A stretch of DNA of 35,649 nt, from the NCBI RefSeq assembly GCF_028294535.1, contig NZ_JAQBIE010000032.1, forward strand, positions 1-35,649, read 5' to 3'. The notes under the pieces are model-generated. The model made no database searches and was not told the DNA's origin. It saw only the letters and a program-made list of their open reading frames with translations. Both the position numbers and the translations under genes were made by a program. Shown here piece by piece: positions 22,822-31,816 of this stretch; the stretch's first letter is position 1; each line of letters opens with the position of its first letter. Source of the DNA: Paracoccus onchidii. Lineage in GTDB: Bacteria; Pseudomonadota; Alphaproteobacteria; Rhodobacterales; Rhodobacteraceae.

Positions 22822-25098
22822 CTAGCGGATCATCCCCAACCCGCCGGCTGAAATGGCGGCCATGTTCAGGATGTCGTTCACCGTCGAGGTGGTCGAGCAG
22901 ATCTGAATCGATTGGGGCGCGCCGGTCAGGATCGGACCGATCACCGTTGCCCCCGCCATCTCCTGCATCAGTTTCACCGAAATCGACGCCGAGTGGCGTG
23001 CCGGGACAACCAGCACATTCGCGGGCGCAGTCAATCGGCTGAAAGGGTAGCGCGAGGCGGATTCCGCGTTCAGTGCGACATCCACGGTCATCTCGCCTTC
23101 ATATTCAAAATCGACGCCGCGCTGATCCAGCACATTCGGGGCCTGCGCCATCTTGATTGCCCGTTCGCTGACCGGGTAGCCAAAATTCGAGAATGACAGA
23201 AACGCCACACGCGGTTCGAGGCCAAGCCCTCGTGCCACCGCGGCGCCGCGCGTGGCGATGTCGGCCAGATCTTCGGCATCGGGCCATTCATGCACCAGCG
23301 TGTCGCCAATCAACACGATCCGGCCCTTGTGAAGAACACCGGTAATGCCGACAGCCCCATCCTGAGGGCGCAGGTCGAAGACATGACCGATCTGCGCCAG
23401 AACCGGCGCGTTCTTTCGCGTGGCGCCCGTCACCAGCCCATCGCCATGCCCATGCGCCAGCATCAGTGCCCCGAAGACATGGCGATCACGATTCGCCAGC
23501 TTTTGTGCATCTTCGCGATCAAACCCCTTGCGTTGCAGCCGGCCATACAGGAACTGGTGATAGGCATCGAGATGGCGCGAATTGCCCGCATTCACGACCG
23601 TGATTTCCCGTGCGGCATCGGCCAGCCCTTCGGCAGCCAGCTTGTCCTTGACGTCATTCTCGCGTCCGACCACCAGCGCCTGCCCCATGCCGCGACGTTG
23701 CCATGCGACGGCGGCGCGCAGAACGCGCGGATCGTCGCCTTCGGCAAAGATCATCCGGGCCTGCTTTTGCCTCGCACGGGCATGGATGCCCTGCAGGATC
23801 GTTGCGGTCGGGTCCATGCGGGCGCGCAGGGTCTGGACATAGCCGTCCATGTCGATGATCGGACGGCGCGCGACACCTGTATCCATGCCTGCCTGCGCCA
23901 CTGCGGGCGGCACGACATGGATCAGGCGCGGGTCGAAAGGTGTCGGGATGATGTAATCGCGCCCGAATTGCAGCTTGCGGCCATAGGCGACGGCCACCTC
24001 GTCGGGGACATCCTCGCGGGCCAGTTCGGCAAGGGCCTGCGCGCAGGCGATCTTCATTTCATCGTTGATGGCGCGGGCGTGAATGTCCAGCGCGCCCCGG
24101 AACAGATAGGGGAAGCCCAGAACGTTGTTTACCTGATTGGGATAGTCGCTGCGTCCGGTCGCGACGATGGCATCGGGGCGGACGGCATGGGCATCCTCGG
24201 GGGTGATTTCGGGGTCCGGATTCGCCATGGCGAAGATCACCGGGTTTTCGGCCATGGATTGCACCATGTCCTGCGTGACCGCACCCTTGGCGCTGACACC
24301 CAGGAACACGTCCGCGCCTTTCATGGCCTCTTCCAGGTTGCGGGCGTCGGTGACGATCGCATGGGCCGATTTCCACTGGTTCATGCCCTCGGTGCGGCCC
24401 TGATAGATCACGCCCTTGGTGTCGCACATGATGCAGTTTTCATGCCGCGCGCCCATGGATTTCAGCAACTCCAGACAGGCGATCCCCGCCGCGCCCGCGC
24501 CGTTCAGCACGATGCGCACATCCTCGATCTTCTTGCCCGACAGTTCCAGCGCATTGATCAGGCCGGCGGCGCAGATCACGGCGGTGCCATGCTGGTCGTC
24601 GTGAAAGACCGGAATGTCCATCAGTTCCTTCAGGCGCTGCTCGATGATGAAACATTCGGGCGCCTTGATGTCTTCCAGATTGATGCCGCCGAAGGTCGGG
24701 CCCATCAGGCGCACGGCATTGATGAACTCTTCCGCGTCCTCGGTATCCAGTTCGATATCGATGGCATTCACATCGGCAAAGCGCTTGAACAGCACGGCTT
24801 TGCCTTCCATCACCGGCTTTGAGGCCAGCGCACCCAGATTGCCCATGCCAAGGATGGCCGTCCCGTTCGAGATCACCGCGACCATGTTGCCCTTGGTGGT
24901 ATAGTCATAGGCCGTTTCGGGCTGATCCGCGATGGCCTGCACAGGCACTGCCACGCCGGGGCTGTAGGCCAGCGACAGGTCGCGCTGGGTGGTCATCGGG
25001 GTCGAGGCAACGATATCGTATTTTCCGGGGCGCGGGTCCATGTGATAGGCCAGCGCCTCTTGGGGGGTGATGCGGGCGCGATGGGTCTTGTCTGCCAT
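22822..25098 (-). CDS. maeB: NADP-dependent malic enzyme with phosphotransacetylase-like domain
   Basis: A 758-residue protein of the long MaeB type. Residues 1-430 are the malic enzyme part, with AYSPGVAVPVQAI, TKGNMVAVISNGTAILGMGN, GKAVLFKRFADVNAIDIEL, IPVFHDDQHGTAVICAAGLI and the Rossmann segment VLNGAGAAGIACLELL. Residues about 435-758 resemble phosphotransacetylase but serve regulation, often by acetyl-CoA, in this family. It decarboxylates malate to pyruvate and makes NADPH, feeding gluconeogenesis or acetyl-CoA supply. The start ATG at 25098 is preceded by GGAGGAAC in the minus strand. It is monocistronic, with an operator-like dyad upstream at 25129-25145. Confidence 0.95.
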   Translation of the reverse strand: MADKTHRARITPQEALAYHMDPRPGKYDIVASTPMTTQRDLSLAYSPGVAVPVQAIADQPETAYDYTTKGNMVAVISNGTAILGMGNLGALASKPVMEGKAVLFKRFADVNAIDIELDTEDAEEFINAVRLMGPTFGGINLEDIKAPECFIIEQRLKELMDIPVFHDDQHGTAVICAAGLINALELSGKKIEDVRIVLNGAGAAGIACLELLKSMGARHENCIMCDTKGVIYQGRTEGMNQWKSAHAIVTDARNLEEAMKGADVFLGVSAKGAVTQDMVQSMAENPVIFAMANPDPEITPEDAHAVRPDAIVATGRSDYPNQVNNVLGFPYLFRGALDIHARAINDEMKIACAQALAELAREDVPDEVAVAYGRKLQFGRDYIIPTPFDPRLIHVVPPAVAQAGMDTGVARRPIIDMDGYVQTLRARMDPTATILQGIHARARQKQARMIFAEGDDPRVLRAAVAWQRRGMGQALVVGRENDVKDKLAAEGLADAAREITVVNAGNSRHLDAYHQFLYGRLQRKGFDREDAQKLANRDRHVFGALMLAHGHGDGLVTGATRKNAPVLAQIGHVFDLRPQDGAVGITGVLHKGRIVLIGDTLVHEWPDAEDLADIATRGAAVARGLGLEPRVAFLSFSNFGYPVSERAIKMAQAPNVLDQRGVDFEYEGEMTVDVALNAESASRYPFSRLTAPANVLVVPARHSASISVKLMQEMAGATVIGPILTGAPQSIQICSTTSTVNDILNMAAISAGGLGMIR

Positions 25099-25128
25099 AT
25101 GTTCCTCCGGACGGGCGTTGAGACCTGA

Positions 25129-25145
25129 TTAACGTGGTTCGTTAA
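25129..25145. promoter_or_regulatory. Dyad upstream of maeB, possible operator
   Basis: TTAACG and CGTTAA flank the five bases TGGTT. The 17-bp dyad sits 31 bases upstream of the maeB start, in the 141-bp divergent gap shared with the small gene at 25240. Its size and symmetry fit a dimeric regulator. No cognate regulator is evident in the window. Confidence 0.35.
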
Positions 25146-25239
25146 CTGCCTCAATGTCGAAGGCGTGAGCGGTCGCGCAAGGAACTGATTGCGCCCTGAT
25201 CCGGTTGGGTTCACGCAACCCGAACCGACGGAGGAAGAC

Positions 25240-25488
25240 ATGGCAGAACGCCTCGGATCCAAGGACGGAACGCGAGATACGGACCTGATTCTGGGAAAAG
25301 ACCCTGAATCGGCCGGGCCTCAATCGACACCGGCTCAGGGCGGCAGTACCGGGGGATCATTGGCCCGTGCGATCGGCAGCGAAGATGAGCTGAAGCACGC
25401 CGAAGGGCGCCAGACCGGCACAACGCGCGTCCACAAGGCTGATGAGCCCAAGCCCGGCACCTCGAATCTGGGCAAGGAGAACCGGTGA
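25240..25488 (+). CDS. Small disordered hydrophilic protein, unknown
   Basis: I do not recognise this 82-residue protein. It has no hydrophobic core: it is rich in Gly, Ser, Thr, Glu, Asp, Lys and Pro, for example RDTDLILGKDPESAGPQSTP, QGGSTGGSLARAIGSEDELK and TRVHKADEPKPGTSNLGKEN. It contains no cysteine, and its only methionine is the start residue, so it is probably intrinsically disordered. The ATG at 25240 follows GGAGGAAGAC. Its stop overlaps the start of the following host-attachment protein by one base (TGATG), which argues that it is a real, translationally coupled gene. The composition recalls small stress-related proteins, but that is only an impression. Confidence 0.65.
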   Translation: MAERLGSKDGTRDTDLILGKDPESAGPQSTPAQGGSTGGSLARAIGSEDELKHAEGRQTGTTRVHKADEPKPGTSNLGKENR

Positions 25489-25946
25489 TGGCGGCGGGAA
25501 CATTGGGGCATGAAACATGGGTGCTGATCGCCGATGGCGAAAAGGCGCTGTTTCTGGTGAATGAAGGCGACGCGGAATATCCGGTCCTGCGGGTTCGACA
25601 CCTGGAAAAACAGGAAAACCCACCGGATCGCGCCCAGTCGGCCAATCGGCCCGGCAGGCAGCAGCAATCTGTTGGTGCGGCGCGGTCCGCCTATGACGAT
25701 ACGGATTGGCACGAACTGGCGAAAGAGCGTTTCGCCGATCATCTGGCCGAGCTTTTGTATCAATGGGCACATCGCAACGAATTCGCCCGGATCGTCCTTG
25801 TCGCGGCACCCGGAATCCTGGCCGAGCTTCGCTCAAAGATGCACAAAGAGGTCGGCGATCGGGTCGTGCAAGAGATTCCAAAGACCCTGACCAATCACCC
25901 TGTGGATGAAATCGAAAAGCTGCTTCGCGCGAAACTCGCATCCTGA
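25488..25946 (+). CDS. Host attachment protein (baeRF-like)
   Basis: A 152-residue protein of the family annotated as required for attachment to host cells, related to eRF1 domain 2 (bacterial archaeo-eukaryotic release factor like). It begins [20 protein letters not shown], continues [20 protein letters not shown] and has [20 protein letters not shown] then [20 protein letters not shown]. It ends [20 protein letters not shown], the characteristic LTxHPxxEIExxL close. The name comes from an Agrobacterium attachment phenotype; the biochemical role is unknown and may concern translation. It is coupled to the 82-residue protein upstream and is followed by a terminator. Confidence 0.85.
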   Translation: MAAGTLGHETWVLIADGEKALFLVNEGDAEYPVLRVRHLEKQENPPDRAQSANRPGRQQQSVGAARSAYDDTDWHELAKERFADHLAELLYQWAHRNEFARIVLVAAPGILAELRSKMHKEVGDRVVQEIPKTLTNHPVDEIEKLLRAKLAS

Positions 25947-26005
25947 TTTCGCCAGGCTTGCCGAAACGGCCCGATTTTCGTGTGTGGCCGCACATTCATG
26001 TGATG

Positions 26006-26029
26006 CCCGCCGGCCAATCCGGCGGGTTT
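26006..26029 (+). terminator. Intrinsic terminator after the attachment-protein gene
   Basis: CCCGCCGG (26006-26013) and CCGGCGGG (26019-26026) form a perfect 8-bp stem with a CCAAT loop, followed by TTTC. It lies 60 bases after the stop of the 25488-25946 gene. The T-run is short, so termination may be partial. The remaining 180 bases to cysD show no gene and should hold the cysD promoter, which I could not fix. Confidence 0.65.
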
Positions 26030-26206
26030 CGCCGGTTCTTGCGCAAATTCAACATATTGGCCGGATTTCCGGCTGATCCGACGTTTCGCGGAGATGCGCG
26101 GGCGTGGCGCGGGGGGCGCAACTCGGGGAAAAAAACCTCACCCTGCGCTTGGACTTGCGGCCCAAATCTGCCAAATCCATGGCTGCACAACATAAGAACC
26201 GTGGCC

Positions 26207-27142
26207 ATGTCATCTCAAACTGCTACTGATCCCAGCATCAGCCAAGAAACGCTGACCCATTTGCAGCGCCTGGAGGCAGAGAGCATTCATATCATGCGGG
26301 AAGTCGTCGCGAATGCCGACAATCCCGTGATGCTCTATTCCGTGGGCAAAGATTCGGCCTGCATGCTGCATCTGGCCAAGAAGGCCTTTTACCCGGCGCC
26401 GCCGCCCTTCCCGCTGTTGCATGTGGACACCACCTGGAAATTCCAGGCGATGTATGAACTGCGCGATCGTGCCGCCGAAGAGGCCGGGATGAAGCTGCTG
26501 GTTCATCACAATCCCGAGGCGATGGAAAAGGGCATCAACCCCTTTGACCACGGCAGCCTGCATACCGACATGTGGAAGACCGACGGTCTGAAACAGGCCC
26601 TGACGAAATACAATTTCGACGTGGCTTTTGGCGGTGCCCGCCGCGACGAGGAGAAATCCCGCGCCAAGGAACGCATCTTCTCGTTCCGCTCGGCCAATCA
26701 CCGCTGGGACCCCAAGAACCAGCGCCCGGAATTGTGGCGTCAGTATAACACCCGCAAATCCAAGGGTGAATCGATCCGCGTCTTCCCGCTGTCGAACTGG
26801 ACCGAGCTGGACATCTGGCAGTATATCCATCTGGAAGGCATCGAGATCGTGCCGCTGTATTTCTCGCAACCGCGCCCGGTCGTGGAACGTGACGGTTTGC
26901 TGATCATGGTCGATGACGACCGTTTTCCGCTGCGCGAGGGCGAGACCCCCGAAATGCGCAGCGTCCGGTTCCGCACGCTTGGCTGCTATCCGCTGACCGG
27001 CGCGGTGGAATCCGAGGCAAGCACCCTGCCCGAGGTCATTCAGGAAATGCTGCTGACCACCACGTCAGAACGTCAGGGCCGTGCGATCGACCACGATCAG
27101 TCCGCCTCGATGGAGAAGAAGAAGCAAGAGGGGTATTTCTGA
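26207..27142 (+). CDS. cysD: Sulfate adenylyltransferase subunit 2
   Basis: A 311-residue PP-loop ATPase that, with CysN, makes adenosine phosphosulfate from sulfate and ATP, the first step of sulfate assimilation. The PP-loop SVGKDS is at 45-50. Other family marks are [38 protein letters not shown], the [24 protein letters not shown] segment and [15 protein letters not shown] near the end. The ATG at 26207 matches the usual N-terminus; the longer frame from 25958 is not preferred because it runs through the upstream terminator. The stop overlaps the cysNC start by one base (TGATG), coupling the two subunits. Such operons are normally induced by sulfur limitation. Confidence 0.95.
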   Translation: MSSQTATDPSISQETLTHLQRLEAESIHIMREVVANADNPVMLYSVGKDSACMLHLAKKAFYPAPPPFPLLHVDTTWKFQAMYELRDRAAEEAGMKLLVHHNPEAMEKGINPFDHGSLHTDMWKTDGLKQALTKYNFDVAFGGARRDEEKSRAKERIFSFRSANHRWDPKNQRPELWRQYNTRKSKGESIRVFPLSNWTELDIWQYIHLEGIEIVPLYFSQPRPVVERDGLLIMVDDDRFPLREGETPEMRSVRFRTLGCYPLTGAVESEASTLPEVIQEMLLTTTSERQGRAIDHDQSASMEKKKQEGYF

Positions 27143-29067
27143 TGAGCAAGGACATGAAGGACCCCGTCTACGTCACCGATCAGCTGATCGCGGATGATAT
27201 CGATGCCTATCTGCTGAAGCATCAGCACAAGACCATGCTGCGCTTCATCACCTGCGGTTCGGTCGATGATGGCAAATCGACGCTGATCGGGCGTTTGCTG
27301 TATGACAGCAAGATGATCTTCGAGGATCAGCTTGCCAGCCTTGAAAACGACTCGAAGAATGTCGGCACACAGGGGCAGGACATCGATTTCGCGCTGCTGG
27401 TCGACGGTCTTGCCGCCGAGCGCGAGCAGGGCATCACCATCGATGTCGCCTATCGGTTCTTCGCGACCGACAAGCGCAAGTTCATCGTGGCCGATACGCC
27501 GGGTCACGAACAATACACCCGCAACATGGTCACCGGCGCCTCGACCGCCGATCTGGCCGTGATCCTGATCGATGCGCGTCAGGGCGTGCTGACCCAGACG
27601 CGTCGCCACAGCTATCTGGTGAATCTTCTGGGCATCAAGAACGTGGTGCTGGCGGTCAACAAGATGGACCTGGTCGATTACTCGGCCGAGCGGTTCTACG
27701 AGATCGTTTCGGACTATTCGCATTTCGCCAAACAGATCGGGATGGACAGCTTCCTGCCGATCCCGATTTCGGGCCTGAAGGGCGACAATATCGTCAGCCA
27801 CAGCGAGAATATGCCGTGGTATCAGGGGCCATCCCTGCTGGCCCATCTGGAAGAGGCGCCGATCAGCGACACCGCGATGCAGGACCATCCGTTCCGCATG
27901 GCCGTGCAATGGGTCAACCGACCCAATCTGGATTTCCGCGGCTTTGCCGGCCAGATCGGTGCGGGCACCGTGCGCCCCGGCGATGCGATCCGTGTCCTGC
28001 CCTCGGGCAAAACCACCAGGGTCAAATCGATCGTCACCTTCGACGGCAATCTGGATCAAGCCGTGGCCGGTCAGTCGATCACCCTGACTTTCGAGGATGA
28101 GATCGACTGTTCGCGCGGCGATGTCATCGTGCAGTCCGATCAGCCCTGCGAGGTCGCCGACCAGTTTGAATCGACCCTTGTCTGGATGGCCGAAGAGGCC
28201 ATGCTGCCGGGGCGGCCCTATATCCTGAAGATCGGGACGCAATCCGTCACCGCCACCGTGACCGAGCCGAAATACGAGGTGAACGTCAACACGATGGAAC
28301 ATATGGCATCCAAGACGCTGGGTCTGAATGCCATCGGCGTCGTCAATATCTCGACCGATCGCGCGATCCCGTTCGAAGCTTATGCCGAGAACTCCGATCT
28401 GGGCGGCTTCATCCTGATCGACCGGATGACCAACGCGACCGTCGCCGCCGGCATGATCCATTTCGCCCTGCGTCGCAGCCAGAACATCCACTGGCAGGCC
28501 GTCGATGTGGACCGCGATGCCCATGCCAGCCTGAAGAACCAGAAGCCCGCCGTAGTCTGGTTCACCGGCCTGTCGGGTTCGGGCAAATCGACCATCGCCA
28601 ATATCGTCGAGAAGAAACTGCACGCCCTTGGCAAGCACACCTTCCTTCTGGACGGCGACAATGTCCGTCACGGCCTGAACCGCGATCTGGGCTTTACCGA
28701 TGCCGACCGGGTGGAAAACATCCGCCGCGTGGGCGAGGTTGCGCGCCTGATGACCGATGCCGGCCTGATCGTGCTGACGGCCTTTATCTCGCCATTCCGG
28801 TCGGAACGCCGGATGGTGCGGGACCTGATGGCCGAGGGCGAGTTCATCGAGATCTATGTCGACACCCCGCTTGAGGTTGCCGAACAGCGCGATGTGAAGG
28901 GGCTCTACAAAAAGGCCCGCTCGGGGCAGCTGAAGAACTTCACCGGGATCGACAGCCCCTATGAAGCGCCGGAAACGGCCGAGCTGATCGTGAACACGGT
29001 CGAGTTGTCGGCCGAGGACGCGGCCGAAAAGGTGGTTCAATACCTGCTGAATTCGTCGCGCAACTAA
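27142..29067 (+). CDS. cysNC: Bifunctional sulfate adenylyltransferase subunit 1 / APS kinase
   Basis: A 641-residue fusion. Residues 1-450 are CysN, an EF-Tu-like GTPase: P-loop GSVDDGKST (39-47), DTPGHEQY (118-125) and NKMD (173-176). It drives sulfate adenylation by CysD through GTP hydrolysis. Residues about 465-641 are CysC, adenylylsulfate kinase: P-loop GLSGSGKST (476-484), [15 protein letters not shown] and [10 protein letters not shown], with the active-site serine of that motif. It phosphorylates APS to PAPS. Both active sites appear complete, so the protein channels sulfate to PAPS. The fused form (as in rhizobial NodQ) is common in Alphaproteobacteria. The operon ends at a strong terminator 25 bases downstream. 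Confidence 0.96.
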   Translation: MSKDMKDPVYVTDQLIADDIDAYLLKHQHKTMLRFITCGSVDDGKSTLIGRLLYDSKMIFEDQLASLENDSKNVGTQGQDIDFALLVDGLAAEREQGITIDVAYRFFATDKRKFIVADTPGHEQYTRNMVTGASTADLAVILIDARQGVLTQTRRHSYLVNLLGIKNVVLAVNKMDLVDYSAERFYEIVSDYSHFAKQIGMDSFLPIPISGLKGDNIVSHSENMPWYQGPSLLAHLEEAPISDTAMQDHPFRMAVQWVNRPNLDFRGFAGQIGAGTVRPGDAIRVLPSGKTTRVKSIVTFDGNLDQAVAGQSITLTFEDEIDCSRGDVIVQSDQPCEVADQFESTLVWMAEEAMLPGRPYILKIGTQSVTATVTEPKYEVNVNTMEHMASKTLGLNAIGVVNISTDRAIPFEAYAENSDLGGFILIDRMTNATVAAGMIHFALRRSQNIHWQAVDVDRDAHASLKNQKPAVVWFTGLSGSGKSTIANIVEKKLHALGKHTFLLDGDNVRHGLNRDLGFTDADRVENIRRVGEVARLMTDAGLIVLTAFISPFRSERRMVRDLMAEGEFIEIYVDTPLEVAEQRDVKGLYKKARSGQLKNFTGIDSPYEAPETAELIVNTVELSAEDAAEKVVQYLLNSSRN

Positions 29068-29091
29068 GGCGCTGGCACCAGCACATGATCA

Positions 29092-29127
29092 GCGCATGCC
29101 GACTATGTTCGGCATGCGCTTTTTTTT
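29092..29127 (+). terminator. Strong intrinsic terminator of cysD-cysNC
   Basis: GCGCATGCCGA (29092-29102) and TCGGCATGCGC (29109-29119) form a perfect 11-bp stem with a six-base loop, followed by eight Ts (29120-29127). It isolates the sulfate operon from the STAS/HATPase pair downstream. Confidence 0.93.
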
Positions 29128-29231
29128 GGCGATATCAGGGGAAAATCGCGTCGATCGCGTGGCCTTGCTTACCTGATCGTAACCTTTTCGCCCTAGATCT
29201 GGGCTTCGATGGATTCAGGCAAGGGTTATCT

Positions 29232-29564
29232 ATGCAGTTCGACGTCACCGATACCGATTCGGCGCTGATCATTTTGGTCGGCGAAAGCCGGATCGACGCC
29301 GCGATCGCGACAAGTTTCAAGGACAAGCTGCGCGAGGTGATACTGCGCCATCGCAAGCCCGTGGAAATGCGGATGTCATCCGTCGATTTCATGGATAGCT
29401 CTGGCTTGGGTGCCATGATTGCATTGCGCAAGGCGATGCCGCAGGATCTGGGTATGTCCTTGATCGGAATGACGCCGAATGTCGAACGGGTGTTTCGCCT
29501 GACACGGATGGATTCCGTGTTCGACATTCGCGCCGCCGCCACTGACGAGGAGCAGAAAGAATGA
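29232..29564 (+). CDS. STAS-domain anti-sigma factor antagonist
   Basis: A 110-residue single STAS domain of the SpoIIAA/RsbV type. The motif VDFMDSSGLGAMIALRKAM is present, with DSSG at 55-58; the second serine, Ser57, corresponds to the residue phosphorylated in SpoIIAA. In partner switching, the unphosphorylated form releases a target from the kinase encoded next door. I take the ATG at 29232 (MQFDVTDTDSALIILVGE), since the longer frame from 29085 passes through the terminator. The stop overlaps the next start by four bases (ATGA). No sigma factor or PP2C phosphatase is in the window, so the target is unknown. Confidence 0.88.
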   Translation: MQFDVTDTDSALIILVGESRIDAAIATSFKDKLREVILRHRKPVEMRMSSVDFMDSSGLGAMIALRKAMPQDLGMSLIGMTPNVERVFRLTRMDSVFDIRAAATDEEQKE

Positions 29565-30073
29565 CACCTGTTGGACGGCAGAATGCCGGGCTGACCGGCG
29601 CAGTGACTGCGCAGGCCAGACCAATGTTTCACCGCGTGCTGCCAGCCAGCCCCGAGTCGGTCAGAAATACCCTGTCAGACATCAGAAAACGGTTCCGCAC
29701 CAATGTCGACGAGGATGCGATGGGGCGGTTGGAGCTGGTACTGGCCGAAGTCATGAACAATGTCACCGAACATGCAGCCGCCGTTCCGGAAGGCGAGGTG
29801 ATGGACCATCTGCCATCCATCCACCTGAGCGTGGTGATGCATGACAGTGGCCTGTCATGCGCTATTTCCGATGATGGTGTGCTGCTGCCGGATGAATGCA
29901 TCAAACCGCGCGGCCTGCCGGTCATGGACGATGCCGATTTGCCCGAAGGCGGCTTCGGTTGGTATCTGATTCAGGATCTGACCCAAGCCCTGTGCTACTA
30001 TCGCGAAGGTCAGCGCAACTTCCTGGCGTTCAGCATCCCGTTTGCAGATGTGGCGCATGAGGTCGGTGCCTGA
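29561..30073 (+). CDS. Anti-sigma factor-type serine kinase (HATPase_c, RsbW-like)
   Basis: A 170-residue GHKL ATPase of the RsbW/SpoIIAB kind. The N-box is RLELVLAEVMNNVTEHAA (57-74) with the catalytic Glu and Asn. The ISDDGVLLP segment fits the G1 box and GGFGWYLIQDLTQALCYY (about 138-155) the G2 box. It should phosphorylate the STAS partner encoded immediately upstream and hold back a sigma factor or another target. The N-terminal 20 residues are variable. Coupling by a four-base overlap supports a stable pair. In Alphaproteobacteria such modules control stress or surface behaviour by different outputs; none is visible here. Confidence 0.85.
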   Translation: MTPVGRQNAGLTGAVTAQARPMFHRVLPASPESVRNTLSDIRKRFRTNVDEDAMGRLELVLAEVMNNVTEHAAAVPEGEVMDHLPSIHLSVVMHDSGLSCAISDDGVLLPDECIKPRGLPVMDDADLPEGGFGWYLIQDLTQALCYYREGQRNFLAFSIPFADVAHEVGA

Positions 30074-30083
30074 GCGGCATCCT

Positions 30084-30416
30084 TCAGTTCAGATGGCCGA
30101 CCAGCGGATAACGGCCCTCCTCGAAGTCGCCGAACATATCCATAACATCGGGATGTTCCAGCGGCTCGCCCGATGCGTCGGGAACAAGGTTCTGCTCTGA
30201 CACATAGGCAACGTAATAGGTCGCCTCGGTTTCCGCATAGAGGTGATAGAACGGTTGGTTCTTTTCGGGCCGCACATCTTCGGGAATGGATTCATACCAT
30301 TCTTCGGTATTGGCAAATTCGGGGTCCACGTCAAAGATCACGCCTCGAAACGGACGATTTCGATGGCGAACCACTTGACCCAAACTGTATTTCGCAACGC
30401 GGCTATGTGTTTGCAT
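30084..30416 (-). CDS. hspQ: HspQ, heat-shock DNA-binding/hemimethylation protein family
   Basis: A 110-residue YccV-like protein. AKYSLGQVVRHRNRPFRGVI begins the domain; FDVDPEFANTEEWYESIP, NQPFYHLYAETEATYYVAYV and SEQNLVPDASGEPLEHPDV follow, which is close to E. coli HspQ with its usual QPFYHL core. HspQ is a small heat-shock-induced protein that in E. coli affects DnaA stability and acts as a Lon specificity factor. The ATG at 30416 (MQTHSRVAKYSL) matches the family start; the longer frame from 30524 adds an unrelated segment. It is convergent with the anti-sigma gene and lies downstream of creA on the same strand, separated by 134 bases. Confidence 0.88.
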   Translation of the reverse strand: MQTHSRVAKYSLGQVVRHRNRPFRGVIFDVDPEFANTEEWYESIPEDVRPEKNQPFYHLYAETEATYYVAYVSEQNLVPDASGEPLEHPDVMDMFGDFEEGRYPLVGHLN

Positions 30417-30550
30417 ATGCGACCACCCCAATTCTTTGGCCCCGATATACGCGGAACTGTCGGGCGTTCTACCTGCGAACGCCAGTTTTGTCCACCAGAG
30501 CAAGAAAATTTGCGCCCTGTGCAAATCGTTCGCCTGCTGTTTCAGCCTGC

Positions 30551-31012
30551 CTATTTCCCGGTTTCTGCGGGCAGGTCAGGCAAGGGCACGGTCGTGATCG
30601 CCATCTTCGCCGAGCCTTCCGTGATCTCGTTCGAATGCGCCAGATAGATCAGGACGCGGTTTTCTTCATCAAGAACCCGTTTTACGCGAAGGGACTTGAA
30701 GATCAGCGACCGGCTTTCGCGAAATACGTCTTCCCCTCCGGGGTCACGGGATATGCCGTCAATGTTGATGGGGCCGGTTTGCGCGCATTCTATAGCGCTG
30801 TTTGAAGGATCCTCGAACCAGTTTCCCTTGCTCAACCTGTCGATGACCGATCTCTCGAAATAGGCCAAATGGCAGGTGACGCCGCCGACCTCGCTGTCTT
30901 GAACGGCTTCGATCACGATATCGTTGCCCACCCAATCCACTCCGATCTCGCCAACCGTTTGGGCGAAAGCAGCAAAGGGAACAAAGCCGAGGCAGTACAG
31001 AAATTTGCGCAT
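30551..31012 (-). CDS. creA: CreA family exported protein
   Basis: A 153-residue protein with a short signal peptide (MRKFLYCLGFVPFAAFAQ). The mature part has the CreA pattern: VDWVGNDIVIEAVQDSEVGG and VTCHLAYFERS, then the conserved region SRDPGGEDVFRESRSLIFKS followed by LRVKRVLDEENRVLIYLAHS. CreA proteins are periplasmic and of unknown biochemical function; the E. coli gene belongs to the cre locus. The gene starts one base after the phosphatase stop, so the two form an operon. The ATG at 31012 follows the end of the phosphatase gene directly and is the only suitable start. Confidence 0.88.
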   Translation of the reverse strand: MRKFLYCLGFVPFAAFAQTVGEIGVDWVGNDIVIEAVQDSEVGGVTCHLAYFERSVIDRLSKGNWFEDPSNSAIECAQTGPINIDGISRDPGGEDVFRESRSLIFKSLRVKRVLDEENRVLIYLAHSNEITEGSAKMAITTVPLPDLPAETGK

Positions 31013-31013
31013 C

Positions 31014-31742
31014 TCAGTGGCTGGTGGGTGTCAGGGGCAGGCGTCCGCTATCCTCAACAAGATGCACTGCGCCGCGTTCGATCGCAACTGCGCAAAGCGG
31101 GCGCCCATAGGCAGCGCCACCGTCAATATTCAGGCGATTGCCGTAATGCGTTGCAGTGTCGATGGCGGTATGGCCGTGAACGACCAGCGGACCGAAATCC
31201 GTTTCGCTTTCCAGAAAGCCTTTGCGGATCCAGACCAGATCGTCTTCGCTCTGATCGCACAAATCGACCCCGGGCCGGATTCCGGCGTGAACCACCAGCG
31301 CCAGTGGATGCAGATACCATAGCGGCAGGTTGGCCAGAAATTCCACATGGGTCGGCGGCACGGCCCTGCGGGTTTCGTTCAGAAGTGCGGAACGAGGAAT
31401 GTCGGGGTCGACACCATAGGATTTCAAGGTTGCGGCTGCACCCAGACCGGCATGCTCGACCCAATGCTGCCCCGAGCTCAGGCCGGGATCGATCCAGTCG
31501 GGGTCGGTCACGAACTTGGGCAGAAAACGGTCATGATTGCCGCGCGTAACAATCCACGGCTGCCCATCCGCCTGTCCGTTCATCAAATATTCGATCACGC
31601 CGCGGGAATCCGGACCGCGATCAATCAGGTCGCCAACATGGGCAATCACGGAATTCCTGCCACCGTCTCGCCAAATCCGCTGATGCGCGGCCTTCAGCAG
31701 ATCCAGCTGGCCGTGAACATCACCAATCGCGTAAAGCCGCAT
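31014..31742 (-). CDS. Metallophosphoesterase (serine/threonine phosphatase type)
   Basis: A 242-residue phosphatase of the PPP fold. The metal-binding motifs are in order: GDVHGQ (7-12), HVGDLIDRGPDS (35-46) and VTRGNHDRFLP (65-75), with later histidines in VVHAGIRPGV and VVHGHTAI. This layout resembles PrpA/ApaH-like enzymes that act on phosphoproteins or dinucleotides. The substrate cannot be told from sequence. It is transcribed with creA one base downstream. The hairpin at 31780-31808 separates it from serA. Confidence 0.88.
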   Translation of the reverse strand: MRLYAIGDVHGQLDLLKAAHQRIWRDGGRNSVIAHVGDLIDRGPDSRGVIEYLMNGQADGQPWIVTRGNHDRFLPKFVTDPDWIDPGLSSGQHWVEHAGLGAAATLKSYGVDPDIPRSALLNETRRAVPPTHVEFLANLPLWYLHPLALVVHAGIRPGVDLCDQSEDDLVWIRKGFLESETDFGPLVVHGHTAIDTATHYGNRLNIDGGAAYGRPLCAVAIERGAVHLVEDSGRLPLTPTSH

Positions 31743-31779
31743 GTTTCATTCTCTTTCTGCAGTCGCCGCCCTGCAATGC

Positions 31780-31808
31780 CGCGCGCCACCAACGTATGAT
31801 GGCGCGCG
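31780..31808 (-). terminator. Hairpin after serA, possible terminator
   Basis: CGCGCGCCA (31780-31788) and TGGCGCGCG (31800-31808) form a perfect 9-bp stem with an 11-base loop, nine bases after the serA stop. No T-run follows on the minus strand, so it may be a weak or Rho-assisted terminator between serA and the phosphatase. Confidence 0.5.
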
Positions 31809-31816
31809 ACAGATGC

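Noticed and set aside
23290..24822. Plus-strand frame of 510 codons opposite maeB
   Set aside because: Antisense shadow of malic enzyme, without motifs.
27097..29040. Minus-strand frame of 647 codons opposite cysNC
   Set aside because: It is antisense to cysNC throughout, and its translation (His/Asp/Gly/Val-rich with no motifs) shows no recognisable domain.
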